The notes under the pieces: model-generated | Databases searched by the model: none | What the model was told of the DNA's origin: nothing | What the model saw: only the letters and a program-made list of their open reading frames with translations | Assembly (NCBI RefSeq): GCF_004124275.1 | Contig: NZ_CP027218.1 | Location: forward strand, 608,001-672,000 | Source of the DNA: Pseudomonas sp. DTU12.3 | Lineage (GTDB): Bacteria; Pseudomonadota; Gammaproteobacteria; Pseudomonadales; Pseudomonadaceae | Direction: 5' to 3' | DNA length: 64,000 nt | Position numbers and translations under genes: made by a program | In this document: positions 47,110 to 56,991 of the stretch, piece by piece | Numbering within the stretch: position 1 is the stretch's first letter | How the letters are laid out: every line of letters starts with the position of its first letter

Positions 47110-47123
47110 CTTGTATGTACAAG
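47110..47123. promoter_or_regulatory. HutC operator at the hutU promoter
   Basis: CTTGTATGTACAAG, with perfect 6-bp half-sites CTTGTA/TACAAG around TG. It overlaps the predicted sigma-54 start site and lies 133 bp before hutU. Confidence 0.85.
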
Positions 47124-47255
47124 TAAAGACGTATGCGTATGAGTCGTTCGAGACTCTCCGCAGCGTCCACTGATTCGCTTGTCGCGCATTGAGGCGCGCA
47201 GGCTGCTTGCCCACTGCCAGGGTTGGTTTGAATTGATCGCTGAGGAGTCTTTTTC

Positions 47256-48938
47256 GTGACTGACAACAACCGTACAAAATTCCGTGATGTTGAAATCCGT
47301 GCCGCCCGTGGCAACAAGCTGACCGCCAAGAGCTGGCTGACCGAAGCGCCGCTGCGCATGCTGATGAACAACCTCGACCCGGAAGTCGCCGAAAACCCGA
47401 AAGAGCTGGTGGTTTACGGTGGTATCGGTCGCGCCGCGCGTAACTGGGAGTGCTACGACAAAATCGTCGAAAGCCTGACCAACCTGAATGACGACGAGAC
47501 CCTGCTGGTGCAATCCGGCAAGCCGGTCGGCGTGTTCAAGACCCACAGCAACGCCCCGCGCGTGCTGATCGCCAACTCCAACCTCGTGCCGCACTGGGCG
47601 AGCTGGGAGCACTTCAACGAACTCGACGCCAAAGGCCTGGCCATGTACGGCCAGATGACCGCCGGCAGCTGGATCTACATCGGCAGCCAGGGCATCGTTC
47701 AAGGCACTTACGAAACCTTCGTCGAAGCCGGTCGCCAGCACTACAACGACAACCTCACCGGCAAGTGGGTCCTGACCGCAGGTCTCGGTGGCATGGGCGG
47801 CGCACAACCTCTGGCTGCAACCCTGGCTGGCGCATGCTCGCTGAACATCGAATGCCAACAGATCAGCATCGATTTCCGCCTGAAAAGCCGTTACGTCGAC
47901 GAGCAAGCGAAAGATCTCGACGATGCCTTGGCGCGCATCGACAAATACACCAAAGAAGGCAAAGCGATCTCCATCGCGCTGTTGGGTAACGCCGCAGAAA
48001 TTCTGCCGGAACTGGTTAAGCGCGGTGTGCGCCCGGACATGGTCACCGACCAGACCAGCGCCCACGACCCGCTCAACGGTTACCTGCCTGCCGGCTGGAC
48101 CTGGGACGAATACCGCGCCCGCGCCAAGACCGAACCGGCCGCTGTGATCAAAGCCGCCAAGCAGTCGATGGCCGTGCACGTAAAAGCCATGCTGGAACTC
48201 CAGAAGCAAGGCATTCCGACCTTCGACTACGGCAACAACATCCGTCAGATGGCGCAGGAAGAAGGCGTCGAAAACGCGTTCGATTTCCCGGGCTTCGTAC
48301 CGGCTTACATCCGTCCGCTGTTCTGCCGTGGTATCGGCCCGTTCCGTTGGGCAGCACTGTCGGGCGATCCGCAAGACATCTACAAAACCGACGCCAAGGT
48401 CAAAGAGCTGATCCCGGACGACGCGCATCTGCACAACTGGCTGGACATGGCCCGCGAGCGCATCAGCTTCCAGGGTCTGCCGGCACGTATCTGCTGGGTC
48501 GGTCTGGGCCTGCGCGCCAAGCTTGGTCTGGCCTTCAACGAGATGGTCCGCAGCGGTGAATTGTCCGCACCAATCGTGATCGGTCGTGACCACCTCGACT
48601 CCGGCTCGGTCGCAAGCCCCAACCGTGAAACCGAATCGATGCAGGACGGTTCCGACGCCGTATCCGACTGGCCACTGCTCAACGCTCTGCTGAATACCGC
48701 GAGCGGCGCGACATGGGTTTCCCTGCACCACGGCGGCGGCGTCGGCATGGGCTTTTCGCAGCACTCGGGCATGGTGATTGTCTGCGACGGTACGGATGAA
48801 GCGGCCGAGCGCATTGCGCGCGTGCTGCACAACGACCCGGCCACCGGCGTTATGCGCCACGCCGATGCCGGTTACCAGATCGCCATCGACTGCGCCAAGG
48901 AACAGGGCCTGAACCTGCCGATGATTACCGGTAAATAA
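47256..48938 (+). CDS. hutU: Urocanate hydratase HutU (urocanase)
   Basis: 560 residues from GTG 47256 (GAGGAG upstream). It hydrates urocanate to imidazolonepropionate with tightly bound NAD+. NAD-binding loop [10 protein letters not shown] and the active-site Cys in [13 protein letters not shown]. The first codons contain ACAACAACC, similar to A-rich Crc/Hfq targets. It starts the long operon running to hutG. The leader (46898-47255) holds the sigma-54 promoter and HutC site but no gene. Confidence 0.97.
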   Translation: MTDNNRTKFRDVEIRAARGNKLTAKSWLTEAPLRMLMNNLDPEVAENPKELVVYGGIGRAARNWECYDKIVESLTNLNDDETLLVQSGKPVGVFKTHSNAPRVLIANSNLVPHWASWEHFNELDAKGLAMYGQMTAGSWIYIGSQGIVQGTYETFVEAGRQHYNDNLTGKWVLTAGLGGMGGAQPLAATLAGACSLNIECQQISIDFRLKSRYVDEQAKDLDDALARIDKYTKEGKAISIALLGNAAEILPELVKRGVRPDMVTDQTSAHDPLNGYLPAGWTWDEYRARAKTEPAAVIKAAKQSMAVHVKAMLELQKQGIPTFDYGNNIRQMAQEEGVENAFDFPGFVPAYIRPLFCRGIGPFRWAALSGDPQDIYKTDAKVKELIPDDAHLHNWLDMARERISFQGLPARICWVGLGLRAKLGLAFNEMVRSGELSAPIVIGRDHLDSGSVASPNRETESMQDGSDAVSDWPLLNALLNTASGATWVSLHHGGGVGMGFSQHSGMVIVCDGTDEAAERIARVLHNDPATGVMRHADAGYQIAIDCAKEQGLNLPMITGK

Positions 48939-48950
48939 ACGCAAAACCCC

Positions 48951-49030
48951 TGTAGGAGCTGCCGCAGGCTGCGATCTTTTGATGTTGGTTTTTCAAGATC
49001 AAAAGATCGCAGCCTGCGGCAGCTCCTACA
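48951..49030. repeat. Intergenic inverted repeat, family A
   Basis: TGTAGGAGCTGCCGCAGGCT and a perfect inverse, inside the hut operon between hutU and the permease gene. The hairpin could reduce expression downstream relative to hutU. Confidence 0.92.
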
Positions 49031-49060
49031 GAGAATCTAACAATCCACAGAGGTTGAATC

Positions 49061-50533
49061 ATGGCTGTCAACACCGATCGTGCAAGCAACAAACCGTTGA
49101 TCGAAAGGCGTTCGATCGACTACATCCCGGAAGCGGAAAGACACGGTCGTCTGTTTAGCCAGTTCACCCTGTGGATGGGTGCCAACCTGCAAATCACCGC
49201 AATCGTCACCGGGGCCTTGGCCGTGGTGTTGGGCGGTGATGTGTTCTGGTCGCTGATCGGGCTGTTGATCGGTCAATTGCTCGGCGGCGGGGTGATGGCG
49301 CTGCATGCCGCGCAAGGCCCGAAACTGGGTTTGCCACAGATGATTTCCAGCCGCGTGCAGTTCGGCGTGTATGGCGCGGCGATCCCGATCGTCCTGGTAT
49401 GCCTGATGTACCTGGGCTTTACCGCGACGGGCACGGTCCTTTCCGGCCAGGCGCTGGGCCAGTTGTTTGGCGTCAGCGACACCGTTGGCATCCTGCTGTT
49501 CGCCAGTGTCATCGTGGTGGTCACGGTGCTCGGTTATCGGGTGATCCACTGGATCGGTCGGGTCGCCAGTGTCATCGGCGTAATCGCCTTCGTTTATCTG
49601 TTCAGCCGTCTGATCAGTCAGGTTGACGTCAGCGCACTCCTGCAAATCCGTCACTTCAGCTGGAGCAGCTTCCTGCTCGCGGTATCGCTTGCCGCGTCCT
49701 GGCAGATCGCTTTCGGCCCTTACGTGGCTGACTATTCCCGTTACCTGCCGAGCAAGACCTCGGCGGTAAAAACCTTCTTTGCCGCCGGCCTGGGTTCTGT
49801 GGTTGGCGCGCAAGTGGCGATGGTACTCGGCGTGTTTGCCGCGGCTTCTGCCAACGGCCAGTTCGCCGGTCACGAAGTCGCCTACATCGTTGGCCTGGGC
49901 GGCACCGGTGCCACTGCCGCGCTGCTGTACTTCAGCATCGCGTTCGGCAAGGTGACCATCTCGACACTGAACTCCTACGGCAGCTTCATGTGCATCGCGA
50001 CCATCATCAGTGGTTTCAAAGGTCACCTGACCGTTACGCGCCTGCAGCGTCTGGTGTTCGTGCTGGTGATCGTTGGCACGGCGACGCTGATCGCACTGCT
50101 CGGCCAGCACTCGTTCCTCGGTGCGTTCAAGTCTTTCATCCTGTTCCTGCTCGCCTTCTTCACCCCGTGGAGCGCGATCAACCTGGTCGACTACTACTGC
50201 ATCACCCGCGAGCGCTATGACGTGCCGGCGCTGGCCGATCCGAACGGTCGTTACGGGCGCTGGAACCTGCTCGGCATCAGCGTCTACGTGTTCGGCGTGC
50301 TGGTGCAGTTGCCGTTCATCTCTACCAAGTTCTACACCGGTCCACTGGTGGCTGCTCTCGGTGATGTGGATATCTCCTGGATCATCGGTCTGGTGTTGCC
50401 GGCCGTCGTCTACTACGTGTGCGCGAAAAAATGGCACAGCGCGGTACCCGATCAACTGATTCTGCCGGTCGAGCAGAACAGCGTTGTACAACCTAAAACA
50501 AGCGGGGCCGGTCGCGCTGCGGCGCAGGCCTGA
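49061..50533 (+). CDS. NCS1-type permease in the hut operon, probable urocanate transporter
   Basis: 490 residues with about 12 membrane helices. Purine-cytosine permease (NCS1) fold: FTLWMGANLQITAIVTGALA opening, then LAASWQIAFGPYVADYSRYLP and FFTPWSAINLVDYYCITRERYD. In P. fluorescens a permease in this position has been linked to urocanate uptake (called hutTu); that name fits the location, but the sequence alone shows only the NCS1 family. Cytosine or a related base is the alternative substrate. It is 122 bp after hutU and 70 bp before hutX. Confidence 0.82.
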   Translation: MAVNTDRASNKPLIERRSIDYIPEAERHGRLFSQFTLWMGANLQITAIVTGALAVVLGGDVFWSLIGLLIGQLLGGGVMALHAAQGPKLGLPQMISSRVQFGVYGAAIPIVLVCLMYLGFTATGTVLSGQALGQLFGVSDTVGILLFASVIVVVTVLGYRVIHWIGRVASVIGVIAFVYLFSRLISQVDVSALLQIRHFSWSSFLLAVSLAASWQIAFGPYVADYSRYLPSKTSAVKTFFAAGLGSVVGAQVAMVLGVFAAASANGQFAGHEVAYIVGLGGTGATAALLYFSIAFGKVTISTLNSYGSFMCIATIISGFKGHLTVTRLQRLVFVLVIVGTATLIALLGQHSFLGAFKSFILFLLAFFTPWSAINLVDYYCITRERYDVPALADPNGRYGRWNLLGISVYVFGVLVQLPFISTKFYTGPLVAALGDVDISWIIGLVLPAVVYYVCAKKWHSAVPDQLILPVEQNSVVQPKTSGAGRAAAQA

Positions 50534-50603
50534 TTTGGACGTGGACAGGGCTGGATGCCTCTTGACTGCCGTAAGCCAATTCATGATTAGGAGCGTCACA
50601 ACA

Positions 50604-51572
50604 ATGAAATCGAACAAGACCCTGCTGACCACATTGCTGTCCATGGGCCTGCTGGCCAGTGCCGGTGCAACGCAAGCCGCCGGCTGGTGCGAATCGGGCA
50701 AACCGGTGAAGTTCGCCGGGCTGAACTGGGAAAGCGGCATGCTCCTGACCGACGTCCTGCAAGTGGTGCTGGAGAAGGGCTACGACTGCAAGACCGACAG
50801 TTTGCCGGGCAACTCCATCACCATGGAAAACGCCCTGAGCAGCAACGATATTCAAGTGTTCGCCGAAGAGTGGGTCGGTCGCAGTGAGGTCTGGAACAAG
50901 GCCGAGAAGGCCGGCAAGGTTGTCGGTGTCGGCGCTCCGGTAGTGGGTGCTGTCGAAGGCTGGTACGTGCCGCGTTACGTGATCGAAGGCGACGCCAAGC
51001 GCAAGCTTGAGCCGAAAGCGCCGGACCTGAAAAACATCGCCGACCTGGGCAAATACGCCGCTGTGTTCAAGGACGCCGAAGAGCCTTCCAAGGGCCGTTT
51101 CTATAATTGCCCGGCCGGCTGGACCTGCGAACTCGACAACAGCGAAATGCTGAAAAGCTACGGTCTCGAAAGCAGCTACACCAACTTCCGTCCGGGCACC
51201 GGGCCGGCGCTGGATGCGGCAGTGCTGTCGAGCTACAAGCGTGGCGAGCCGATCCTGTTCTACTACTGGTCGCCAACCCCGCTGATGGGCCAGGTCGATC
51301 TGGTCAAGCTTGAAGAAAAACCGGGCGTCGACAAGTCCGTGAGCATCAAGGTCGGCCTGTCGAAAACCTTCCACGAACAGGCGCCGGAACTGGTCGCCGT
51401 GCTGGAAAAGGTCAACCTGCCGATCGACCTGCTGAACCAGAACCTGGGTCGCATGGCCAAGGAACGTATCGAGTCGCCAAAACTGGCGAAAATCTTCCTC
51501 AAGGAACATCCTGAGGTCTGGCATGCGTGGGTCAGTGACGACGCAGCCAAGAAAATCGACGCGGCGCTGTAG
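50604..51572 (+). CDS. hutX: Periplasmic binding protein of the histidine ABC importer, HutX
   Basis: 322 residues from the ATG at 50604 (AGGAG upstream), with a signal peptide (about 1-23, GATQAA). OpuAC/ProX-type binding protein: KFAGLNWESGMLLTDVLQVVLEKGY and FYNCPAGWTCELDNSEM, a family that in hut loci binds histidine or proline/betaine-like solutes. hutW and hutV follow. The start region reads ACAACAATGAAA, a possible Crc/Hfq target. Confidence 0.88.
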   Translation: MKSNKTLLTTLLSMGLLASAGATQAAGWCESGKPVKFAGLNWESGMLLTDVLQVVLEKGYDCKTDSLPGNSITMENALSSNDIQVFAEEWVGRSEVWNKAEKAGKVVGVGAPVVGAVEGWYVPRYVIEGDAKRKLEPKAPDLKNIADLGKYAAVFKDAEEPSKGRFYNCPAGWTCELDNSEMLKSYGLESSYTNFRPGTGPALDAAVLSSYKRGEPILFYYWSPTPLMGQVDLVKLEEKPGVDKSVSIKVGLSKTFHEQAPELVAVLEKVNLPIDLLNQNLGRMAKERIESPKLAKIFLKEHPEVWHAWVSDDAAKKIDAAL

Positions 51573-51580
51573 GTCGATAC

Positions 51581-51610
51581 CTCCCGGCCAACCGAGAGGC
51601 AGGCCGGGAG
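51581..51610 (+). other. Intercistronic hairpin hutX-hutW
   Basis: CTCCCGGCC and GGCCGGGAG form a perfect 9-bp stem with a 12-nt loop, without a T-run. Such hairpins after binding-protein genes often protect the upstream mRNA and give more binding protein than permease. Confidence 0.65.
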
Positions 51611-51655
51611 ATATGCCGTAATCGCTTGATTGAGATTTCTGATTGAGAGCCGCTT

Positions 51656-52507
51656 ATGTTTCCCGAGAGCTTTACCTTTTCCATCGCCGACTGGGTCAAC
51701 GGTTGGGTCGATTCACTGGTCACCAACTACGGTGATGTGTTCCGCCATATCTCCGACACCCTGCTGTGGGCCATCGTCAACCTCGAAGGCTTGCTGCGTG
51801 CGGCACCGTGGTGGTTGATGTTGGCGATCGTCGGTGTGGTCGCCTGGCACGCCACGCGCAAGGTGGTGACCACAGCGGTCATCGTCGGTCTGTTGTTCCT
51901 CGTCGGCGCTGTCGGCCTGTGGGACAAACTCATGCAGACGCTGGCGCTGATGATGGTCGCGACGATCATTTCGGTGCTGATCGGCATCCCGCTGGGGATC
52001 CTTTCCGCGCGCAGCAATCGCCTGCGTTCGGTGCTGATGCCGCTGCTCGACATCATGCAAACCATGCCGAGTTTCGTGTACCTGATCCCGGTGCTGATGT
52101 TGTTCGGTCTGGGCAAGGTGCCGGCGATTTTCGCTACCGTAATTTATGCCGCGCCGCCGCTGATTCGCCTGACTGATCTGGGCATTCGCCAGGTGGACGG
52201 CGAAGTGATGGAAGCCATTAACGCGTTCGGCGCCAACCGCTGGCAGCAACTGTTCGGCGTGCAACTGCCGCTGGCCTTGCCGAGCATCATGGCCGGGATC
52301 AACCAGACCACCATGATGGCCCTGTCGATGGTGGTGATCGCCTCGATGATCGGTGCCCGTGGCCTGGGTGAAGATGTGTTGGTGGGGATTCAGACCCTCA
52401 ACGTCGGACGTGGTCTTGAGGCCGGTCTGGCGATCGTGATTCTCGCAGTGGTCATCGACCGCATTACTCAGGCGTACGGTCGGCCACGGCACGAGGTGAG
52501 CAAATGA
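51656..52507 (+). CDS. hutW: ABC importer permease HutW
   Basis: 283 residues with 5-6 membrane helices of the OpuAB/ProW type. The EAA loop reads GEVMEAINAFGANRWQQLF followed by PLALPSIMAG. Works with hutX and hutV. Overlaps hutV by 4 nt (ATGA). Confidence 0.92.
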   Translation: MFPESFTFSIADWVNGWVDSLVTNYGDVFRHISDTLLWAIVNLEGLLRAAPWWLMLAIVGVVAWHATRKVVTTAVIVGLLFLVGAVGLWDKLMQTLALMMVATIISVLIGIPLGILSARSNRLRSVLMPLLDIMQTMPSFVYLIPVLMLFGLGKVPAIFATVIYAAPPLIRLTDLGIRQVDGEVMEAINAFGANRWQQLFGVQLPLALPSIMAGINQTTMMALSMVVIASMIGARGLGEDVLVGIQTLNVGRGLEAGLAIVILAVVIDRITQAYGRPRHEVSK

Positions 52508-53334
52508 GCAACGCAACCGTGAGCAAGATCGAAGTCAAAAACGTCTTCAAGATTTTCGGCAATCGTGCCAAGGACGCACTGGCCATGGTCGGCCAGGGCA
52601 AGACCAAGGATCAGGTGCTGAGCGAAACCGGTTGCGTGGTCGGTGTTAACGACCTGTCGCTGAGCATCGGCACCGGCGAGATCTTCGTGATCATGGGCCT
52701 GTCCGGTTCCGGCAAATCGACGCTGGTGCGTCACTTCAATCGGCTGATCGACCCGACCAGCGGCGCGATCCTCGTCGACGGCGTGGACATCCTGCAATAC
52801 GACATGGACGCCCTGCGCGAATTTCGCCGGCACAAGATCAGCATGGTGTTCCAGAGCTTCGGCCTGCTGCCGCACAAGACCGTGTTGGATAACGTCGCCT
52901 ATGGCCTGAAAGTACGTGGCGAGAGCAAGCAAATGTGCTCGGAACGTGCGCTGCACTGGATCAACACCGTGGGCCTCAAAGGCTACGAAAACAAATACCC
53001 GCACCAGCTCTCCGGTGGCATGCGCCAGCGTGTTGGTTTGGCTCGGGCCTTGGCGGCGGACACCGACATCATTCTGATGGACGAAGCGTTCAGTGCGCTT
53101 GACCCGCTGATCCGCGCCGAGATGCAGGACCAGTTGCTGGAGCTGCAAAAGACGTTGCACAAGACCATCGTGTTTATCACTCACGACCTGGATGAGGCGG
53201 TGCGCATTGGTAACCGCATTGCGATTCTCAAGGACGGGAAGTTGATACAGGTCGGTACGCCGCGCGAGATTTTGCATTCGCCGGCGGATGAGTACGTTGA
53301 CCGGTTTGTGCAGCGGCGTGCGGCGGTGGTTTAA
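52504..53334 (+). CDS. hutV: ABC importer ATPase HutV
   Basis: 276 residues. Walker A GLSGSGKST, signature LSGGMRQRVGLARALA, Walker B IILMDEAFSALDP and switch HD (ITHDLDEA). It belongs to the ProV/OpuAA group, including the N-terminal insert before Walker A (about 20-45), but lacks the C-terminal CBS domains of full ProV. It energises uptake through HutW. Confidence 0.93.
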   Translation: MSNATVSKIEVKNVFKIFGNRAKDALAMVGQGKTKDQVLSETGCVVGVNDLSLSIGTGEIFVIMGLSGSGKSTLVRHFNRLIDPTSGAILVDGVDILQYDMDALREFRRHKISMVFQSFGLLPHKTVLDNVAYGLKVRGESKQMCSERALHWINTVGLKGYENKYPHQLSGGMRQRVGLARALAADTDIILMDEAFSALDPLIRAEMQDQLLELQKTLHKTIVFITHDLDEAVRIGNRIAILKDGKLIQVGTPREILHSPADEYVDRFVQRRAAVV

Positions 53335-53362
53335 GCAGTTTTGTGTTGGCTATGCTGGCCTC

Positions 53363-53426
53363 TTCGCGAGCAGGCTCGCTCCCACAGGGGACTGCATTCC
53401 AATGTGGGAGCGAGCCTGCTCGCGAA
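53363..53426. repeat. REP doublet, family B (short, reverse arrangement)
   Basis: TTCGCGAGCAGGCTCGCTCC and its inverse are separated by only about 20 bp. It lies between hutV and hutH1, so it may break the operon's expression into segments. Confidence 0.92.
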
Positions 53427-53467
53427 GGCGGCGGCACAGCTGCATCAATGTTCGGATGAGGTTAATG

Positions 53468-54991
53468 ATGTCCCAGGCTGAAAAAATCGTTATCACCGGC
53501 GATCATCTGCGTTGGCAGGACGTGGTCGCCGTCGCCCGTCACGGCGCTCGACTTGAGCTGTCGAGCGACACCTGGGCGCGCATCGAAAACGCGCAAGGCA
53601 TCGTCCAGCGCATCGTCGAAAGCGGCGAGCGCGCCTATGGCGTCAACACCGGCCTGGGCGGTTTGTCCAACGTCTCGCTCAAAGATGAACAGCTCAGCCA
53701 GCTCTCGCGCAACACTTTACTCAGCCATGCCTGCGGCGTCGGGCCGGTACTCGCCGACGAGCAGACCCGCGCGATTATCTGCGCCGCTATTCACAATTAC
53801 AGTCACGGCAAATCCGGCATCCACCGGCGGGTCGTCGAAGCGCTGCTGGCGCTGCTCAATCGCGGCATTACTCCACAGGTGCCATCGCAAGGCTCAGTCG
53901 GTTACCTGACGCACATGGCGCACATCGGCATCACGCTGCTGGGCGTCGGCAATGTCAGCTATCGCGGGCAGATTATTTCCGCACAACAAGCATTGGCCGA
54001 AGAGGGCCTGCAACCGGTGCAACTCGGCGCGAAAGACGGCTTGTGCCTGGTCAACGGCACGCCGTGCATGACCGGCCTCAGCTGTCTGGCGATTGCCGAC
54101 GCGACGCGTCTGGTGCAATGGGCCGACGTCATCGGCGCGATGAGTTTCGAAGCCCAGCGCGGCCAGATCGATGCATTCGACGCTGAAATCATCGCGCTGA
54201 AACCACACCCGGGCATGCAGCAGGTCGGCGTCAATCTGCGCGCGTTGCTCGATGGCAGCGAAGTGATCGCGTCGAGCAAAGGCATTCGCACTCAGGATGC
54301 GCTGAGCATTCGTTCGATCCCGCAGGTGCACGGTGCTGCCCGCGATCAACTGGAACATGCGATCAAACAGGTCGAAGCCGAACTCAATGGCTGTACCGAT
54401 AACCCGCTGTTGTTGGGGACACCGGACAATTTCCGGGTGATGTCGCAAGCCAACCCGCACGGCCAATCGGTGGCGATGGCGGCGGACCTGCTGGCGATTG
54501 CCATGGCCGAAATCGGCTCGATCGCCGAGCGTCGCCTCGATCGTCTGGTCAACCCGCATGTCAGTGGTTTGCCGGCGTTTCTGGTGGCCAATCCGGGGGT
54601 GAATTCCGGGATGATGATCGTCCAATACGTCGCCGCGTCGCTGTGTGCGGAAAACCGCCAATTGGCGCAGCCGGCGGTGCTCGACAACTACATCACTTCC
54701 GGCCTGCAGGAAGACCACTTGAGCATGGGCACCAACGCCGCGCTGAAGCTGCATCGCGCGCTGGAAAACTGCACGCAGATCCTCGCGATCGAATATCTGC
54801 TGGCGGCGCAGGCGTTTGAATTCCTTAAGGAACAGCGCTTTGGCGTGGGCACTGATATCGCTTGGCGACTGCTGCGTGAAAAAGTCCCGGCCTACGATCA
54901 GGATCGCTGGCTGGCGCCGGATATCGCTGCCGCTGCGAGCGTGTTGAAAGCGCCGAATCTGCTGCACAACGCTTTACCGAATTTGCACTGA
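53468..54991 (+). CDS. hutH1: HutH-like lyase homologue lacking the MIO tripeptide (HutH1)
   Basis: 507 residues; the second of two adjacent ATGs is preferred (GAGG 7 nt upstream). It aligns over its whole length with histidine ammonia-lyase and keeps Tyr57 ([13 protein letters not shown]), His87 (LSHACG), LVNGTP, TDNPLL and LQEDH. But where HutH2 reads [14 protein letters not shown], this protein reads [11 protein letters not shown]: exactly Ala-Ser-Gly, which cyclises to the MIO electrophile, is missing (after Gly145). The Tyr of QDPYSLR (Tyr280 in P. putida HutH) is Leu279 (QDALSIR). The gene is otherwise intact, with normal codon use. It probably is not a standard ammonia-lyase. Confidence 0.88.
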   Translation: MSQAEKIVITGDHLRWQDVVAVARHGARLELSSDTWARIENAQGIVQRIVESGERAYGVNTGLGGLSNVSLKDEQLSQLSRNTLLSHACGVGPVLADEQTRAIICAAIHNYSHGKSGIHRRVVEALLALLNRGITPQVPSQGSVGYLTHMAHIGITLLGVGNVSYRGQIISAQQALAEEGLQPVQLGAKDGLCLVNGTPCMTGLSCLAIADATRLVQWADVIGAMSFEAQRGQIDAFDAEIIALKPHPGMQQVGVNLRALLDGSEVIASSKGIRTQDALSIRSIPQVHGAARDQLEHAIKQVEAELNGCTDNPLLLGTPDNFRVMSQANPHGQSVAMAADLLAIAMAEIGSIAERRLDRLVNPHVSGLPAFLVANPGVNSGMMIVQYVAASLCAENRQLAQPAVLDNYITSGLQEDHLSMGTNAALKLHRALENCTQILAIEYLLAAQAFEFLKEQRFGVGTDIAWRLLREKVPAYDQDRWLAPDIAAAASVLKAPNLLHNALPNLH

Positions 54992-55107
54992 AAAATACCC
55001 ACGCCAGCGTGCCAAGGCGCGACTCCCCAAAAGGCGAGACGCGACGGACAACGGACATCTCCGGAGCGTCTGGCGAGTTAATAACAAACTCTCAAAAGGA
55101 GCACAAA

Positions 55108-56640
55108 ATGACTGCGCTGAACCTGATCCCCGGCCAACTGAGCCTGGCCCAATTGCGTGACGTCTATCACAACCCGGTCAAGCTGAGCCTCGACAACAGC
55201 GCATCGCAGCAGATCGAAGCCAGCGTTGCCTGCGTCGAGCAGATCCTCGCCGAGAACCGCACCGCCTACGGCATCAACACCGGTTTCGGCCTGTTGGCGT
55301 CGACGCGCATCGCCAGCGAAGACCTCGAGAACCTGCAGCGCTCGCTGGTGTTGTCCCACGCCGCCGGCGTTGGCGTGCCGATCAGCGATGAGCTGGTGCG
55401 GCTGATCATGGTGCTCAAGGTCAACAGCCTCAGCCGTGGTTTTTCCGGTATCCGTCGCGTGGTGATTGATGCGCTGATTGCGCTGATCAACGCCGAGGTT
55501 TATCCGCACATTCCTTTGAAAGGTTCGGTGGGGGCTTCCGGCGATCTGGCACCGTTGGCGCACATGTCGCTGGTGCTGCTGGGTGAGGGCAAGGCGCGCT
55601 ACAAGGGCGAGTGGATGGAAGCGGTTGAAGCGCTGAAAGTCGCTGGTCTGACGCCGCTGACACTGGCGGCTAAAGAAGGTCTTGCGCTGCTCAACGGTAC
55701 TCAGGTTTCCACCGCGTTTGCCCTGCGTGGTTTGTTTGAAGGTGAAGATCTGTTCGCTGGCGCATTGGCGCTGGGCGGCCTTACCGTCGAAGCCGTATTG
55801 GGCTCGCGTTCACCGTTCGACGCACGCATTCACGCGGCGCGTGGCCAGAAAGGTCAGATTGATGCTGCTGCCGCTTATCGTGATCTGCTCGGTGAGCGCA
55901 GCGAAGTCTCCGACTCGCACCAGAACTGCGAGAAGGTTCAGGATCCGTACTCGCTGCGCTGCCAGCCGCAAGTCATGGGCGCTTGCCTGACCCAGTTCCG
56001 TCAGGCCGCTGAAGTGCTGGTTGTCGAAGCCAATGCGGTTTCCGATAATCCGCTGGTGTTCGCGGCTGAAGGTGACGTGATTTCCGGCGGCAACTTCCAC
56101 GCCGAACCAGTGGCCATGGCCGCTGACAACATGGCGCTGGCCATCGCCGAAATCGGCTCGCTGAGCGAACGCCGCATCTCGCTGATGATGGACAAGCACA
56201 TGTCGCAGCTGCCGCCGTTCCTCGTCGCCAATGGCGGCGTCAACTCCGGCTTTATGATTGCGCAGGTCACCGCTGCGGCACTGGCCAGCGAGAACAAGGC
56301 GTTGTCGCATCCACATTCGGTCGACAGCCTGCCTACCTCGGCCAACCAGGAAGACCACGTGTCGATGGCCCCGGCGGCTGGCAAGCGTCTGTGGGAAATG
56401 GCCGAGAACACCCGCGGGATTCTCGCGGTGGAATGGCTGGCGGCGGTGCAGGGCCTGGATTTGCGTAACGGTCTGAAGACTTCGCCGAAGCTTGAGCAGG
56501 CGCGGGCGATTCTGCGCAAGGAAGTGCCGTTCTATGAGAAGGACCGCTTCTTTGCGCCGGACATTAACGCGGCGACTGAGCTGTTGGCTTCGCGGTGTCT
56601 GACTGAGCTGGTTTCGGCGAAGCTTTTGCCTAGTTTGTAA
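55108..56640 (+). CDS. hutH: Histidine ammonia-lyase HutH (HutH2)
   Basis: 510 residues from the ATG at 55108 (AAGGAG upstream). It deaminates L-histidine to urocanate, the first step. All active-site parts are present: Tyr54 in AYGINTGFG, the MIO tripeptide Ala143-Ser144-Gly145 in [25 protein letters not shown], and NQEDHVSMA. It lies 116 bp after hutH1, with no histidine permease gene between them. Confidence 0.97.
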   Translation: MTALNLIPGQLSLAQLRDVYHNPVKLSLDNSASQQIEASVACVEQILAENRTAYGINTGFGLLASTRIASEDLENLQRSLVLSHAAGVGVPISDELVRLIMVLKVNSLSRGFSGIRRVVIDALIALINAEVYPHIPLKGSVGASGDLAPLAHMSLVLLGEGKARYKGEWMEAVEALKVAGLTPLTLAAKEGLALLNGTQVSTAFALRGLFEGEDLFAGALALGGLTVEAVLGSRSPFDARIHAARGQKGQIDAAAAYRDLLGERSEVSDSHQNCEKVQDPYSLRCQPQVMGACLTQFRQAAEVLVVEANAVSDNPLVFAAEGDVISGGNFHAEPVAMAADNMALAIAEIGSLSERRISLMMDKHMSQLPPFLVANGGVNSGFMIAQVTAAALASENKALSHPHSVDSLPTSANQEDHVSMAPAAGKRLWEMAENTRGILAVEWLAAVQGLDLRNGLKTSPKLEQARAILRKEVPFYEKDRFFAPDINAATELLASRCLTELVSAKLLPSL

Positions 56641-56677
56641 GTGGGCTTTCAGGGGGGGTGTAGTTGCTGAAATCGAT

Positions 56678-56948
56678 CCCCCTCACCCCAGCACTCTCCC
56701 CCAAGGGGGAGAGGGGGAAGGGAGCCGATCTTCATCGTTTTCAGAGCCTGAGTTCGGCTCAAGATTTTCAGGTCGATGTACCTCGACAGAACAACCCGGT
56801 CAGTCCTGCTTCTTCCAGGCGAGAGCAGGGAGCCGATCTTCAAGTTTTTCAGAGCCTGAGTTCGGCTCAAGATTTTCAGGTCGATGTACCTCGACAGAAC
56901 AGCCCGGTCAGTCCCCTCTCCCTCCGGGAGAGGGCTAGGGTGAGGGGC
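56678..56948. repeat. Large intergenic repeat, family C, with internal duplication
   Basis: Outer ends CCCCTCACCCCAGCACTCTC and CCGGGAGAGGGCTAGGGTGA. The core is in reverse orientation relative to 40678 and occurs twice: an 87-bp unit at 56720-56806 and again at 56828-56914, differing at a few positions. It separates hutH from hutI, and the 56641-56991 gap has no other feature. Confidence 0.85.
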
Positions 56949-56991
56949 TTTTCAGGGTCGCCCACCAAACCAGCCCCAACGGAGGCCAACA

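Noticed and set aside
47013..48944. 643-codon minus frame opposite hutU
   Set aside because: Antisense shadow; it also runs through the hutU promoter and operator.
49037..50740. 567-codon minus frame opposite the NCS1 permease
   Set aside because: Antisense shadow, rich in Gln/Asp/His with no domain; the permease on the plus strand is clear.
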